Origin: JBPBPI01 sp050954885 | Lineage (GTDB): Bacteria > Pseudomonadota > Alphaproteobacteria > Caedimonadales > Caedimonadaceae | Length of the DNA stretch: 41,392 nt | Assembly: GCA_050954885.1 (NCBI GenBank) | Contig: JBPBPI010000085.1 | Span: forward strand, 1-41,392 | Direction of reading: 5' to 3' | Shown: one piece after another, positions 33,964-41,392 of the stretch | Numbering within the stretch: position 1 is the stretch's first letter | Layout: each line of letters starts with the position of its first letter | Position numbers and translations under genes: made by a program | Notes under the pieces: generated by a model | Seen by the model: only the letters and a program-made list of their open reading frames with translations | Database searches by the model: none | What the model was told of the DNA's origin: nothing

Positions 33964-36900
33964 ATGAAAGATTTGATTAATATCTTCGGCCAAAATAAGG
34001 GGCCTTCAAGTTTTGATCATATAAAGATCAGCATCGCAAGTCCTGAGAAAATTCGGGCTTGGTCATTTGGGGAAGTAAAAAAACCTGAAACGATTAATTA
34101 TCGTACTTTTAAACCAGAACGCGATGGTCTTTTTTGTGCGCGAATTTTTGGACCTGTTAAAGATTACGAATGTCTTTGTGGTAAATACAAAAGACCAAAA
34201 TTTAAAGGACTTGTTTGCGAAAAATGTGGTGTTGAAGTCACACATTCAAAAGTGCGTCGTGAGCGTATGGGGCATATTGAACTTGCAGCTCCTGTGGCAC
34301 ACATTTGGTACATTAAATCGCTCCCCAGCCGTGTTGCAATGCTTTTAGATCTTTCTATGAAAGAATTAGAAAAAGTACTTTATTATGAAAATTATATTGT
34401 TATAGAGCCAGGTCTTACACCATTTAAAGAACGTCAATTGTTGACGGAAGATGAATGGAATAATGCGCAAGATGAATATGGTGAAGAATCTTTCACAGCA
34501 AGCATCGGTGCTGAAGCTTTTAAAACCATGCTTTCAGCCATTAATTTAGATATCGAACAAAAACGTTTGCGTGAAGAATTAACAGATACAAATTCTGAAA
34601 TGCGACGTAAAAAGCTTGTGAAAAGACTTAAAACAATTGAAGCTTTTTTAAATTCAGGAACTCGGCCAGAATGGATGATTTTGGATGTCATTCCAGTGAT
34701 GCCCCCTGAATTAAGGCCTTTGGTTCCACTTGATGGTGGACGTTTTGCAACGTCAGATTCAAACGATCTTTACCGACGCGTCATCAATAGAAATAATCGC
34801 CTGAAAAGACTTATTGATTTAAGAGCACCTGATATTATCGTCCGCAACGAAAAACGTATGTTACAAGAGGCAGTAGACGCTCTTATTGATAATGGTCGTC
34901 GTCAACGTCCGATTGCTGGTGCAAATAAAAGACCTCTCAAGTCTTTAGCAGATATGTTAAAAGGAAAACAAGGACGTTTCCGCCAAAATCTTTTAGGTAA
35001 ACGTGTTGATTATTCAGGTCGTTCAGTCATTGTTGTTGGGCCTGAACTTAAGTTACATCAATGTGGTTTGCCAAAGAAAATGGCACTTGAACTTTTTAAA
35101 CCTTATGCTTATGCCCGTTTGGAACGTTATGGATTAGCAAGTACAGTTAAAGCTGCAAAACGTATGGTTGAACGTGAACGTCCGGAAGTATGGGATATTT
35201 TGGAAGAAGTTATCCGTGAGCATCCAGTATTTTTAAACCGTGCGCCGACCTTACATCGATTGGGAATTCAAGCTTTTGAACCTGTTTTGGTTGAGGGTAA
35301 GGCAATTCAACTTCATCCTTTGGTATGTGCGGCTTTTAACGCAGATTTTGATGGCGATCAAATGGCGGTTCATGTGCCATTGTCACTTGAAGCACAGTTG
35401 GAAGCACGCGTTTTAATGATGCCAACCAACAATATTTTAACGCCTGCCAGCGGTCGTCCTATTATTTTACCAACAAAAGATATTATTTTAGGCCTTTATT
35501 ATCTAACTCTTATGCGTGAGCAAGAATTAGGTGAAGGAATGATTTTTAGTAGTGTTGGCGAAATTGAACATGCATTGGAAGAGGGCGTTCTCTCGCTTCA
35601 CGCAAAAATCAAGGCACGATATAAAGGTGTTAATGATCAAGGCCAGCCTCATAATCAGATTGTCGAAACAACGGCAGGACGTATGATTTTGTCTGATTTA
35701 TTGCCGCGTCATCCTCAAATTAAATTAGAATTGATCAATTGTCTTATCACCAGCAAAGATGTCACTCATTTGGTTGACATGGTTTATCGTCATTGTGGTC
35801 AAAAAGAAACAGTCATTTTTGCTGATCGTCTTATGGGACTTGGATTTAAATATGCCACAATTTCAGGTATTTCATTTGGTAAAGATGATCTTTTAATTCC
35901 TAAAGAAAAAGAAAAATTTGTCTCTGATACTTATGACATGGTTGGTAAATACGAACAGCAATATCTTGATGGATTAATCACACAAAACGAAAAATATAAC
36001 AAAGTGGTTGATACTTGGGCGCAATGTACTGAAAATGTGGCTCAGGCTATGATGAAAGGTCTTTCTCAATCTGTACCAGGTCAAGAAGTTAATTCTGTTT
36101 ACATGATGGCTCACTCAGGGGCACGTGGATCAGCCGCCCAAATGCGTCAATTGGCTGGAATGCGTGGACTTATGACGAAACCATCTGGCGAAATTATTGA
36201 AACGCCTATTATTTCGAACTTTAAAGAGGGCTTAACTGTTCTTGAATATTTTAATTCAACACATGGTGCACGTAAGGGATTATCTGACACTGCTTTGAAA
36301 ACAGCAAACTCAGGTTATCTAACACGTCGTCTTGTAGACGTGGCTCAAGATTGTGTCATTATTAAAGATGATTGTGGAACGGAAAAAGGAATTACTGTTA
36401 AGGCAATTGTTGAAGGCAGTGAAATATTAACACCGCTTAGTGAAAGAATTTTAGGTCGTACAGCACTTAACAATATTGTTGATACGTCAACCAGTCAAGT
36501 TATTGTCCCTGCAGGATCTATTATTGAAGAGCCTCATTTAGAATTCATTGAGCAAACAAGCATTGATGAGATTCGTATTCGGTCTCCATTAACTTGTGAA
36601 ACTGAAATTGGTATTTGTGCTACATGTTATGGACGTGATCTTGCGCGTGGTATCAAAGTTAACATGGGTGAGGCAGTTGGTGTTATTGCGGCTCAATCAA
36701 TTGGTGAACCTGGAACTCAGCTAACAATGCGTACTTTCCACATTGGGGGAGCGGCACAAGGTGTTGGTGAAAAATCGAATATTGAAGCATCTTTTGACGC
36801 TGTTGTTGAAGTAAATAATCGAAACCTTGTTCTCAACAGTGAAGGTATTGCGATTGTTATGAGTCGTTATTGTGAGATTATTCTTAAAGATGATAAAGGT

Positions 36901-38106
36901 CGTGAACGCGCTCGATATAAAGTTCCTTACGGTGCCAAACTTTTAACAGATGAAGGTACAGAAGTTAAAAAAGGTCAACGTATGGCAGAATGGGATCCAT
37001 TCACTTTGCCAGTAATTACTGAAGCCGCTGGTATTGTACATTTTATTGACTTAGTAGAAGGTTTATCAATGCGAGAATCTGTTGATGACACAACAGGTAT
37101 TTCAAACCGCGTCATCATTGATTGGCGTCAACAATCAAGAGGAGCCAATTTAAAACCTCGAATTGCTTTACGCGATAAAAATGGCGATCCATTAATGCTA
37201 GCAACAGGTGCTGAAGCACGTTATATTTTACCCGTTGATGCCATTTTGAATGTTGAAAACGGTTCTGTTGTTCAAGCTGGTGACGTTATTGCACGTATTC
37301 CAAGAGAAAGCTCTAAAACGCGAGATATTACCGGAGGTCTACCACGTGTTGCGGAACTTTTTGAAGCACGGATGCCGAAAGATCATGCAATTATCAGTGA
37401 GATTGAGGGTCGTGTAGAATTTGGAAAAGATTATAAAACTAAAAGGAGGATTTTAATCAATCCTTTGGATGAAAGTCTCGAGCCAAGTGAATATATGGTA
37501 CCAAAGGGACGTCACGTTGCTGTTTTAGAAGGTGATCTTGTCAAAAAAGGCGAATTGTTAGTTGATGGAAATCCTGTACCTCATGAAATCTTGAGAATTC
37601 TTGGTGTTGAAGATCTTGCTCTTTTCTTAATAGAAGAAATTCAGGAAGTTTATCGTCTTCAAGGTATGAAAATTAACGATAAACATATTGAAATCATTGT
37701 AAGACAAATGCTTCAAAAGATAGAAATTGAAGATGCTGGTGATAGTATGTATATGGTTGGTGAACAAGTGAATCGACGTGAGTTTGAAGCTAATAATGTT
37801 AAACTTATGGCTGAAGGAAAGAAATTACCTAGATTTCATTCAGTTCTTCAAGGTATTACAAAGGCTTCTTTACAAACAGAATCATTTATCTCTGCTGCTT
37901 CCTTCCAAGAAACAACACGTGTTTTGACAGAAGCAGCGGTCGCAGGAAAAAAAGATAACTTACTTGGTCTGAAGGAAAACGTCATTGTTGGACGTTTGAT
38001 ACCAGCAGGTACTGGAAGTGTAATTAATACCTTAAAACAACATGCTCTTAAACTTGATACTGATGAAATTGAAAAAATATCTCAACAAACAAAATTAAGT
38101 GTTTAA
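33964..38106 (+). CDS. rpoC: DNA-directed RNA polymerase subunit beta'
   Basis: The 1380-residue subunit carries the catalytic magnesium motif NADFDGDQMAVH (D461, D463, D465), the N-terminal zinc site (CLCGKY ... CEKCGVEV), the second zinc site with CETEIGICATCYG, the trigger-loop region GEPGTQLTMRTFH, and a C-terminal region rich in RVAELFEAR-type motifs. Length is normal. ATG 33964 with CAGGAG 7-8 bases before it. Co-transcribed with rpoB. Confidence 0.98.
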   Translation: MKDLINIFGQNKGPSSFDHIKISIASPEKIRAWSFGEVKKPETINYRTFKPERDGLFCARIFGPVKDYECLCGKYKRPKFKGLVCEKCGVEVTHSKVRRERMGHIELAAPVAHIWYIKSLPSRVAMLLDLSMKELEKVLYYENYIVIEPGLTPFKERQLLTEDEWNNAQDEYGEESFTASIGAEAFKTMLSAINLDIEQKRLREELTDTNSEMRRKKLVKRLKTIEAFLNSGTRPEWMILDVIPVMPPELRPLVPLDGGRFATSDSNDLYRRVINRNNRLKRLIDLRAPDIIVRNEKRMLQEAVDALIDNGRRQRPIAGANKRPLKSLADMLKGKQGRFRQNLLGKRVDYSGRSVIVVGPELKLHQCGLPKKMALELFKPYAYARLERYGLASTVKAAKRMVERERPEVWDILEEVIREHPVFLNRAPTLHRLGIQAFEPVLVEGKAIQLHPLVCAAFNADFDGDQMAVHVPLSLEAQLEARVLMMPTNNILTPASGRPIILPTKDIILGLYYLTLMREQELGEGMIFSSVGEIEHALEEGVLSLHAKIKARYKGVNDQGQPHNQIVETTAGRMILSDLLPRHPQIKLELINCLITSKDVTHLVDMVYRHCGQKETVIFADRLMGLGFKYATISGISFGKDDLLIPKEKEKFVSDTYDMVGKYEQQYLDGLITQNEKYNKVVDTWAQCTENVAQAMMKGLSQSVPGQEVNSVYMMAHSGARGSAAQMRQLAGMRGLMTKPSGEIIETPIISNFKEGLTVLEYFNSTHGARKGLSDTALKTANSGYLTRRLVDVAQDCVIIKDDCGTEKGITVKAIVEGSEILTPLSERILGRTALNNIVDTSTSQVIVPAGSIIEEPHLEFIEQTSIDEIRIRSPLTCETEIGICATCYGRDLARGIKVNMGEAVGVIAAQSIGEPGTQLTMRTFHIGGAAQGVGEKSNIEASFDAVVEVNNRNLVLNSEGIAIVMSRYCEIILKDDKGRERARYKVPYGAKLLTDEGTEVKKGQRMAEWDPFTLPVITEAAGIVHFIDLVEGLSMRESVDDTTGISNRVIIDWRQQSRGANLKPRIALRDKNGDPLMLATGAEARYILPVDAILNVENGSVVQAGDVIARIPRESSKTRDITGGLPRVAELFEARMPKDHAIISEIEGRVEFGKDYKTKRRILINPLDESLEPSEYMVPKGRHVAVLEGDLVKKGELLVDGNPVPHEILRILGVEDLALFLIEEIQEVYRLQGMKINDKHIEIIVRQMLQKIEIEDAGDSMYMVGEQVNRREFEANNVKLMAEGKKLPRFHSVLQGITKASLQTESFISAASFQETTRVLTEAAVAGKKDNLLGLKENVIVGRLIPAGTGSVINTLKQHALKLDTDEIEKISQQTKLSV

Positions 38107-38124
38107 ATTTTTTAAGGGTGAAAT

Positions 38125-38238
38125 ATGAATCAAAGCTTGACTCAGTCCAACAGACTGAATTATGATGCCGCGATTACAAGATATATATTTGAACAAAATA
38201 AAGTTATTTTTAAGCCCAAAGGCTTAGAAATATTTTAA
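38125..38238 (+). CDS. candidate 37-residue ORF between rpoC and rpsL
   Basis: ATG 38125 with AAGGG about 7 bases upstream opens 37 codons, MNQSLTQSNRLNY... to ...GLEIF, then TAA 38236-38238. No motif or membrane segment is recognisable. A small hairpin AAGCC-CAAA-GGCTT (38212-38225) lies inside its 3' end. It could be a leader peptide or a chance ORF in the 196-bp gap. The ribosome-binding site is the main support; no conservation evidence is available. Confidence 0.35.
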   Translation: MNQSLTQSNRLNYDAAITRYIFEQNKVIFKPKGLEIF

Positions 38239-38302
38239 ACGCAAGTTATAAAAAATATCCTTTTTTGGATATAAATAAGATTTTAAGAAAGGAATAGGCT
38301 GA

Positions 38303-38674
38303 ATGCCGACGATCAACCAGCTGATTCGTAAACCTCGAGAAAAAGGGGTGACCCGTAATAAGGTTCCTGCTATGCAATCATGCCCTCAAAAGCGTGGTGT
38401 ATGTACACGTGTAAGTACAACAACGCCGAAGAAACCAAACTCAGCTTTGCGTAAAATTGCCCGTATTCGTCTAACCAATGGTTTTGAAGTCACTGGTTAT
38501 ATTCCTGGAGAGGGTCATAATCTTCAAGAACACTCCGTTGTTATGATCCGCGGTGGTCGTGTAAAAGATTTGCCAGGTGTTCGTTATCATATTATTCGTG
38601 GTGCTCTAGATACTCAAGGTGTTCAAAAGCGTCGTCAAGGACGTTCAAAATATGGCGCAAAGCGTCCAAAGTAG
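38303..38674 (+). CDS. rpsL: 30S ribosomal protein S12
   Basis: Decoding-centre protein. The 123 residues have CPQKRGVCTRV, TTPKKPNSALRK and GGRVKDLPGVRYH. Both lysines at the usual streptomycin-resistance sites (E. coli K42 and K87) are unchanged, so no resistance mutation is present. AAAGGA precedes ATG 38303. Nine bases before rpsG. Confidence 0.98.
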   Translation: MPTINQLIRKPREKGVTRNKVPAMQSCPQKRGVCTRVSTTTPKKPNSALRKIARIRLTNGFEVTGYIPGEGHNLQEHSVVMIRGGRVKDLPGVRYHIIRGALDTQGVQKRRQGRSKYGAKRPK

Positions 38675-38683
38675 GAGAATAAA

Positions 38684-39154
38684 ATGTCACGTAGACATGC
38701 GGCTGAAAAACGCGAAGTTTTGCCCGATGCCAAATTTGGCGATATTGTTGTTACAAAATTTATGAACTGTATCATGGAAGATGGAAAAAAATCTCTTGCT
38801 GAACGTATTTTGTATGGTGCTTTTGAAATTATGCAAAAGCGCACAGGTAAGGATCCTTTAGAGCAATTTCATGAAGCTTTAGATAACGTACGTCCTGCTG
38901 TTGAAGTAAGATCAAGGCGTGTGGGCGGAGCAACTTATCAAGTTCCAGTTGAAGTACGTCCTATACGATCTTCTGCACTTGCTATACGTTGGTTGGTTCA
39001 TACAGCACAAAAGCGTTCTGAAAAAACAATGACAGATCGCTTGGCTGCAGAAATTTTGGAAGCATCACAAAATCGCGGTGCAGCAATTAAGAAACGTGAA
39101 GACACACATCGTATGGCAGAAGCAAACAAAGCTTTCTCTCATTATCGTTGGTAA
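38684..39154 (+). CDS. rpsG: 30S ribosomal protein S7
   Basis: Nucleates the 30S head; in E. coli also the translational repressor of the str operon. The 156 residues are full length, with MSRRHAAEKR at the start, the DNVRPAVEVRSRRVGGATYQ region and HRMAEANKAFSHYRW at the end. AGGAGA lies upstream of ATG 38684. Confidence 0.98.
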   Translation: MSRRHAAEKREVLPDAKFGDIVVTKFMNCIMEDGKKSLAERILYGAFEIMQKRTGKDPLEQFHEALDNVRPAVEVRSRRVGGATYQVPVEVRPIRSSALAIRWLVHTAQKRSEKTMTDRLAAEILEASQNRGAAIKKREDTHRMAEANKAFSHYRW

Positions 39155-39177
39155 GTTAACGAAGGCAAAATTAAAAA

Positions 39178-41259
39178 ATGGCAATGGCACGTATTACTCC
39201 CCTCGAAAAGTACCGCAATATTGGTATCATGGCTCATATTGATGCAGGAAAGACAACCACAACTGAACGGGTTCTTTACTATACAGGTAAATCTTATAAG
39301 ATTGGAGAAGTTCACGAAGGTTCAGCGACAATGGACTGGATGGAACAAGAGCAAGAGCGTGGTATTACAATCACATCAGCCGCAACAACATGTTTTTGGC
39401 GTGATCACCGTATTAATATTATTGATACACCAGGCCACGTTGATTTTACAATTGAAGTTGAAAGATCATTGCGCGTTCTTGATGGTGCTGTAGCTGTTTT
39501 TGATAGTGTCGCAGGTGTCGAGCCTCAATCTGAAACTGTCTGGCGTCAAGCTGACAAATATCATGTTCCACGCATTTGTTTTGTTAACAAAATGGATCGT
39601 ACTGGGGCAAATTATTTCCGTACTGTTGAAATGATGGTAGGTCGACTCGGTGCAAATCCTGTTTTGTTGCAATTGCCTATTGGTGCAGAAAGCGAATTTG
39701 TAGGTATTATTGATCTTATTGAAATGAGAGCAGTTCGTTGGAAAGATGAGAATCTCGGCGCAGAATTTGTTTATGAAAATATTCCGGCCGACATGCTTGA
39801 GCAAGCAAAAATATACCGTTCAAAACTTGTTGAATCAGCTGTTGAATTAGACGACGTGGCTCTTGAAGCCTATCTTGGTGGTCAAGAACCAGATTCAGAT
39901 ACATTACGTAAATGTTTGCGTATTGGTACGCTTAGTGAAAAATTTGTACCTGTTCTTTGTGGATCTGCTTTTAAAAATAAAGGTGTTCAACCTTTACTTG
40001 ACGCAATTATTGATTTTCTTCCTTCTCCTAATGATATTGGAGAATCTAAAGGAACAAGTTTAGAGGGTGATGTTGATATAATTCGTAGTGTTTCAGATGA
40101 TGAGCCTTTTTGTGGATTGGCTTTTAAAATAATGACAGATCCTTTCGTTGGATCTTTGACCTTCGTTCGTGTTTATTCTGGTGTTATTGAAAGTGGAGAT
40201 CACGTTCTTAATTCTATTAAAGATAAAAAAGAACGTATTGGCCGTATGCTTTTAATGCACGCGAATAGTCGTGAAGATATTAAAGAAGCCAGAGCTGGTG
40301 ATATTGTAGCTATACCAGGTTTAAAGATAACAACGACGGGCGAAACGTTGTGTGATCCTCAAAAACCAATTATTCTTGAACGAATGATATTTGATGATCC
40401 TGTTATTGAAGTTGCTATTGAGCCTAAGACAAAGGCTGATCAAGAAAAATTAGGTCTTGCTTTATCGCGTTTGGCACAAGAAGACCCCTCATTTCGTGTA
40501 AGTTCTGATCCAGAAAGCGGTCAAACAATTATTAAAGGAATGGGTGAACTTCACTTAGAAATCAAAGTTGATATCTTAAAACGTGATTTTAAAGTTGATG
40601 CAATTGTTGGTCAGCCCCAAGTTGCTTACCGCGAAACAATCACCAAGTCTTATGAAATTGATTATACACACAAAAAACAAAGTGGTGGTGCGGGACAATT
40701 TGCACGAATTATCGTTCGTTTTGAACCTCAAGAACCTGGAACAGGATTCGTTTTTGAAAGCAAAATTGTTGGTGGGTCTGTTCCAAAAGAATATATACCG
40801 GGCGTGCAAAAAGGACTTACTCAAGCAATTGATACAGGTGTCATAGCTGGTTTTCCTGTCATTGATTTTAAAGCCGTTTTGGTTGATGGTGCTTATCATG
40901 ATGTTGACTCTAGCGTATTAGCGTTTGAAATAGCTGCACGTGCTGCTTTCCGAGAAGGTATCCCTAAAGCTTCACCAAAATTGCTTGAACCCATTATGAA
41001 AGTTGAAGTTGTTACGCCAGAAGAGTATATGGGTGATGTAATTGGCGATTTAAACAGTCGACGTGGTCAAGTGAATGGTATGGATCAGAGAGGTAATGCA
41101 CGAGTTATTAATGCAAAAGTGCCTCTTGCAAATCTTTTTGGATATGTCAATACTTTACGCTCAATGAGTCAAGGTAGAGCACAATTTACAATGTTGTTTG
41201 ATCATTATGATCAAGTGCCTCAACATGTTGCAGAAGAAATTAAAGCAAAAAACGCTTAA
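39178..41259 (+). CDS. fusA: elongation factor G
   Basis: Translocase GTPase. The 693 residues comprise G1 AHIDAGKT (19-26), RGITITSAA, G3 DTPGHVDFT, G4 NKMD, and domains II-V including GMGELHLEI. A single ordinary-length copy directly after rpsG and before the second tuf, the classic str operon order. ATG 39178, or in frame at 39184 (MAMARI). Codon use is AT-rich, unlike tuf. Confidence 0.98.
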   Translation: MAMARITPLEKYRNIGIMAHIDAGKTTTTERVLYYTGKSYKIGEVHEGSATMDWMEQEQERGITITSAATTCFWRDHRINIIDTPGHVDFTIEVERSLRVLDGAVAVFDSVAGVEPQSETVWRQADKYHVPRICFVNKMDRTGANYFRTVEMMVGRLGANPVLLQLPIGAESEFVGIIDLIEMRAVRWKDENLGAEFVYENIPADMLEQAKIYRSKLVESAVELDDVALEAYLGGQEPDSDTLRKCLRIGTLSEKFVPVLCGSAFKNKGVQPLLDAIIDFLPSPNDIGESKGTSLEGDVDIIRSVSDDEPFCGLAFKIMTDPFVGSLTFVRVYSGVIESGDHVLNSIKDKKERIGRMLLMHANSREDIKEARAGDIVAIPGLKITTTGETLCDPQKPIILERMIFDDPVIEVAIEPKTKADQEKLGLALSRLAQEDPSFRVSSDPESGQTIIKGMGELHLEIKVDILKRDFKVDAIVGQPQVAYRETITKSYEIDYTHKKQSGGAGQFARIIVRFEPQEPGTGFVFESKIVGGSVPKEYIPGVQKGLTQAIDTGVIAGFPVIDFKAVLVDGAYHDVDSSVLAFEIAARAAFREGIPKASPKLLEPIMKVEVVTPEEYMGDVIGDLNSRRGQVNGMDQRGNARVINAKVPLANLFGYVNTLRSMSQGRAQFTMLFDHYDQVPQHVAEEIKAKNA

Positions 41260-41296
41260 AAATTAAAAAAGATTTTTGAAAAAAGGAAATTAAAGA

Positions 41297-41392
41297 ATGT
41301 CGAAAGCGAAATTTGAGCGTAACAAGCCGCATTTGAATATCGGAACGATTGGTCACGTTGACCATGGTAAGACGACATTGACGGCAGCGATC
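41297..41392 (+). CDS. tuf: elongation factor Tu (second copy, cut by the window end)
   Basis: Starts at ATG 41297 after AAAAGGAAATTAAAGA. All 96 visible bases are identical to the start of the tuf gene at 25023, while the upstream sequence diverges within a few bases of the ATG. Two tuf genes flanking this cluster are usual in proteobacteria. Confidence 0.97.
   Translation, partial: MSKAKFERNKPHLNIGTIGHVDHGKTTLTAAI

Noticed and set aside
38303..38674. Streptomycin-resistance changes in S12
   Set aside because: The TTPKKPNS and RVKDLPG lysines are both wild type.

Overview
The window looks like chromosomal DNA of an AT-rich alphaproteobacterium, probably a host-associated one of the Holosporales/Rickettsiales kind. 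The support is the gene order secG-pyrG-kdsA-eno-ftsB, the order rlmB-plsY-dprA-topA-rnr, the block tuf-tRNA-Trp-secE-nusG-rplKAJL-rpoBC-rpsL-rpsG-fusA-tuf, the low-GC codon use, and several decaying accessory genes. The placement is an inference from gene order and protein resemblance; no 16S gene is present.

Region 1 (1-7250) is accessory and partly decaying. It starts with the tail of an IS982-like transposase and a small ORF, then lipB, a secreted protein of 32-residue TPR/Sel1-like repeats shortened by a nonsense mutation, a VapC-like toxin pseudogene, an ABC-F ATPase, a cluster of small minus-strand genes that look like orphan immunity genes, a Sel1-repeat protein and a glycine-rich RRM protein. 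Two identical 102-bp MITE-like elements (302-403 and 5234-5335, in opposite orientation, each flanked by TA) lie here. One splits a gene whose reading frame is restored exactly if the element and one TA are removed.

Region 2 (7258-13064, minus strand) has tRNA-His, the secG-pyrG-kdsA-eno-ftsB cluster (protein export, CTP synthesis, KDO synthesis, glycolysis, division) and a one-domain voltage-gated-type cation channel with an unusual filter. Region 3 (13160-17076, plus strand) has aconitase and an exported phospholipase D-like protein whose ribosome-binding site lies in the terminator hairpin of acnA. Region 4 (17081-24487, minus strand) is a tightly packed rlmB-plsY-dprA-topA-rnr operon.

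Region 5 (24697-41392, plus strand) is the translation/transcription super-cluster: tRNA-Tyr, tRNA-Gly, tuf, tRNA-Trp, secE, nusG, rplK, rplA, rplJ, rplL, rpoB, rpoC, a candidate 37-codon ORF, rpsL, rpsG, fusA and the start of a second tuf. It carries recognisable RNA control structures: a probable L1-binding hairpin before rplK, a multi-hairpin L10 leader before rplJ, and a long hairpin between rplL and rpoB. The tuf gene has codon use sharply different from its neighbours, and its second copy is identical over the 96 nt visible, which points to gene conversion and perhaps foreign origin.

I did not find a wholly new multi-gene system. The strongest non-routine signals are the MITE pair with its interrupted gene, the orphan immunity-like cluster, the channel with a TGDDW filter, the hairpin-masked start of the PLD gene, and the odd tuf codon use.
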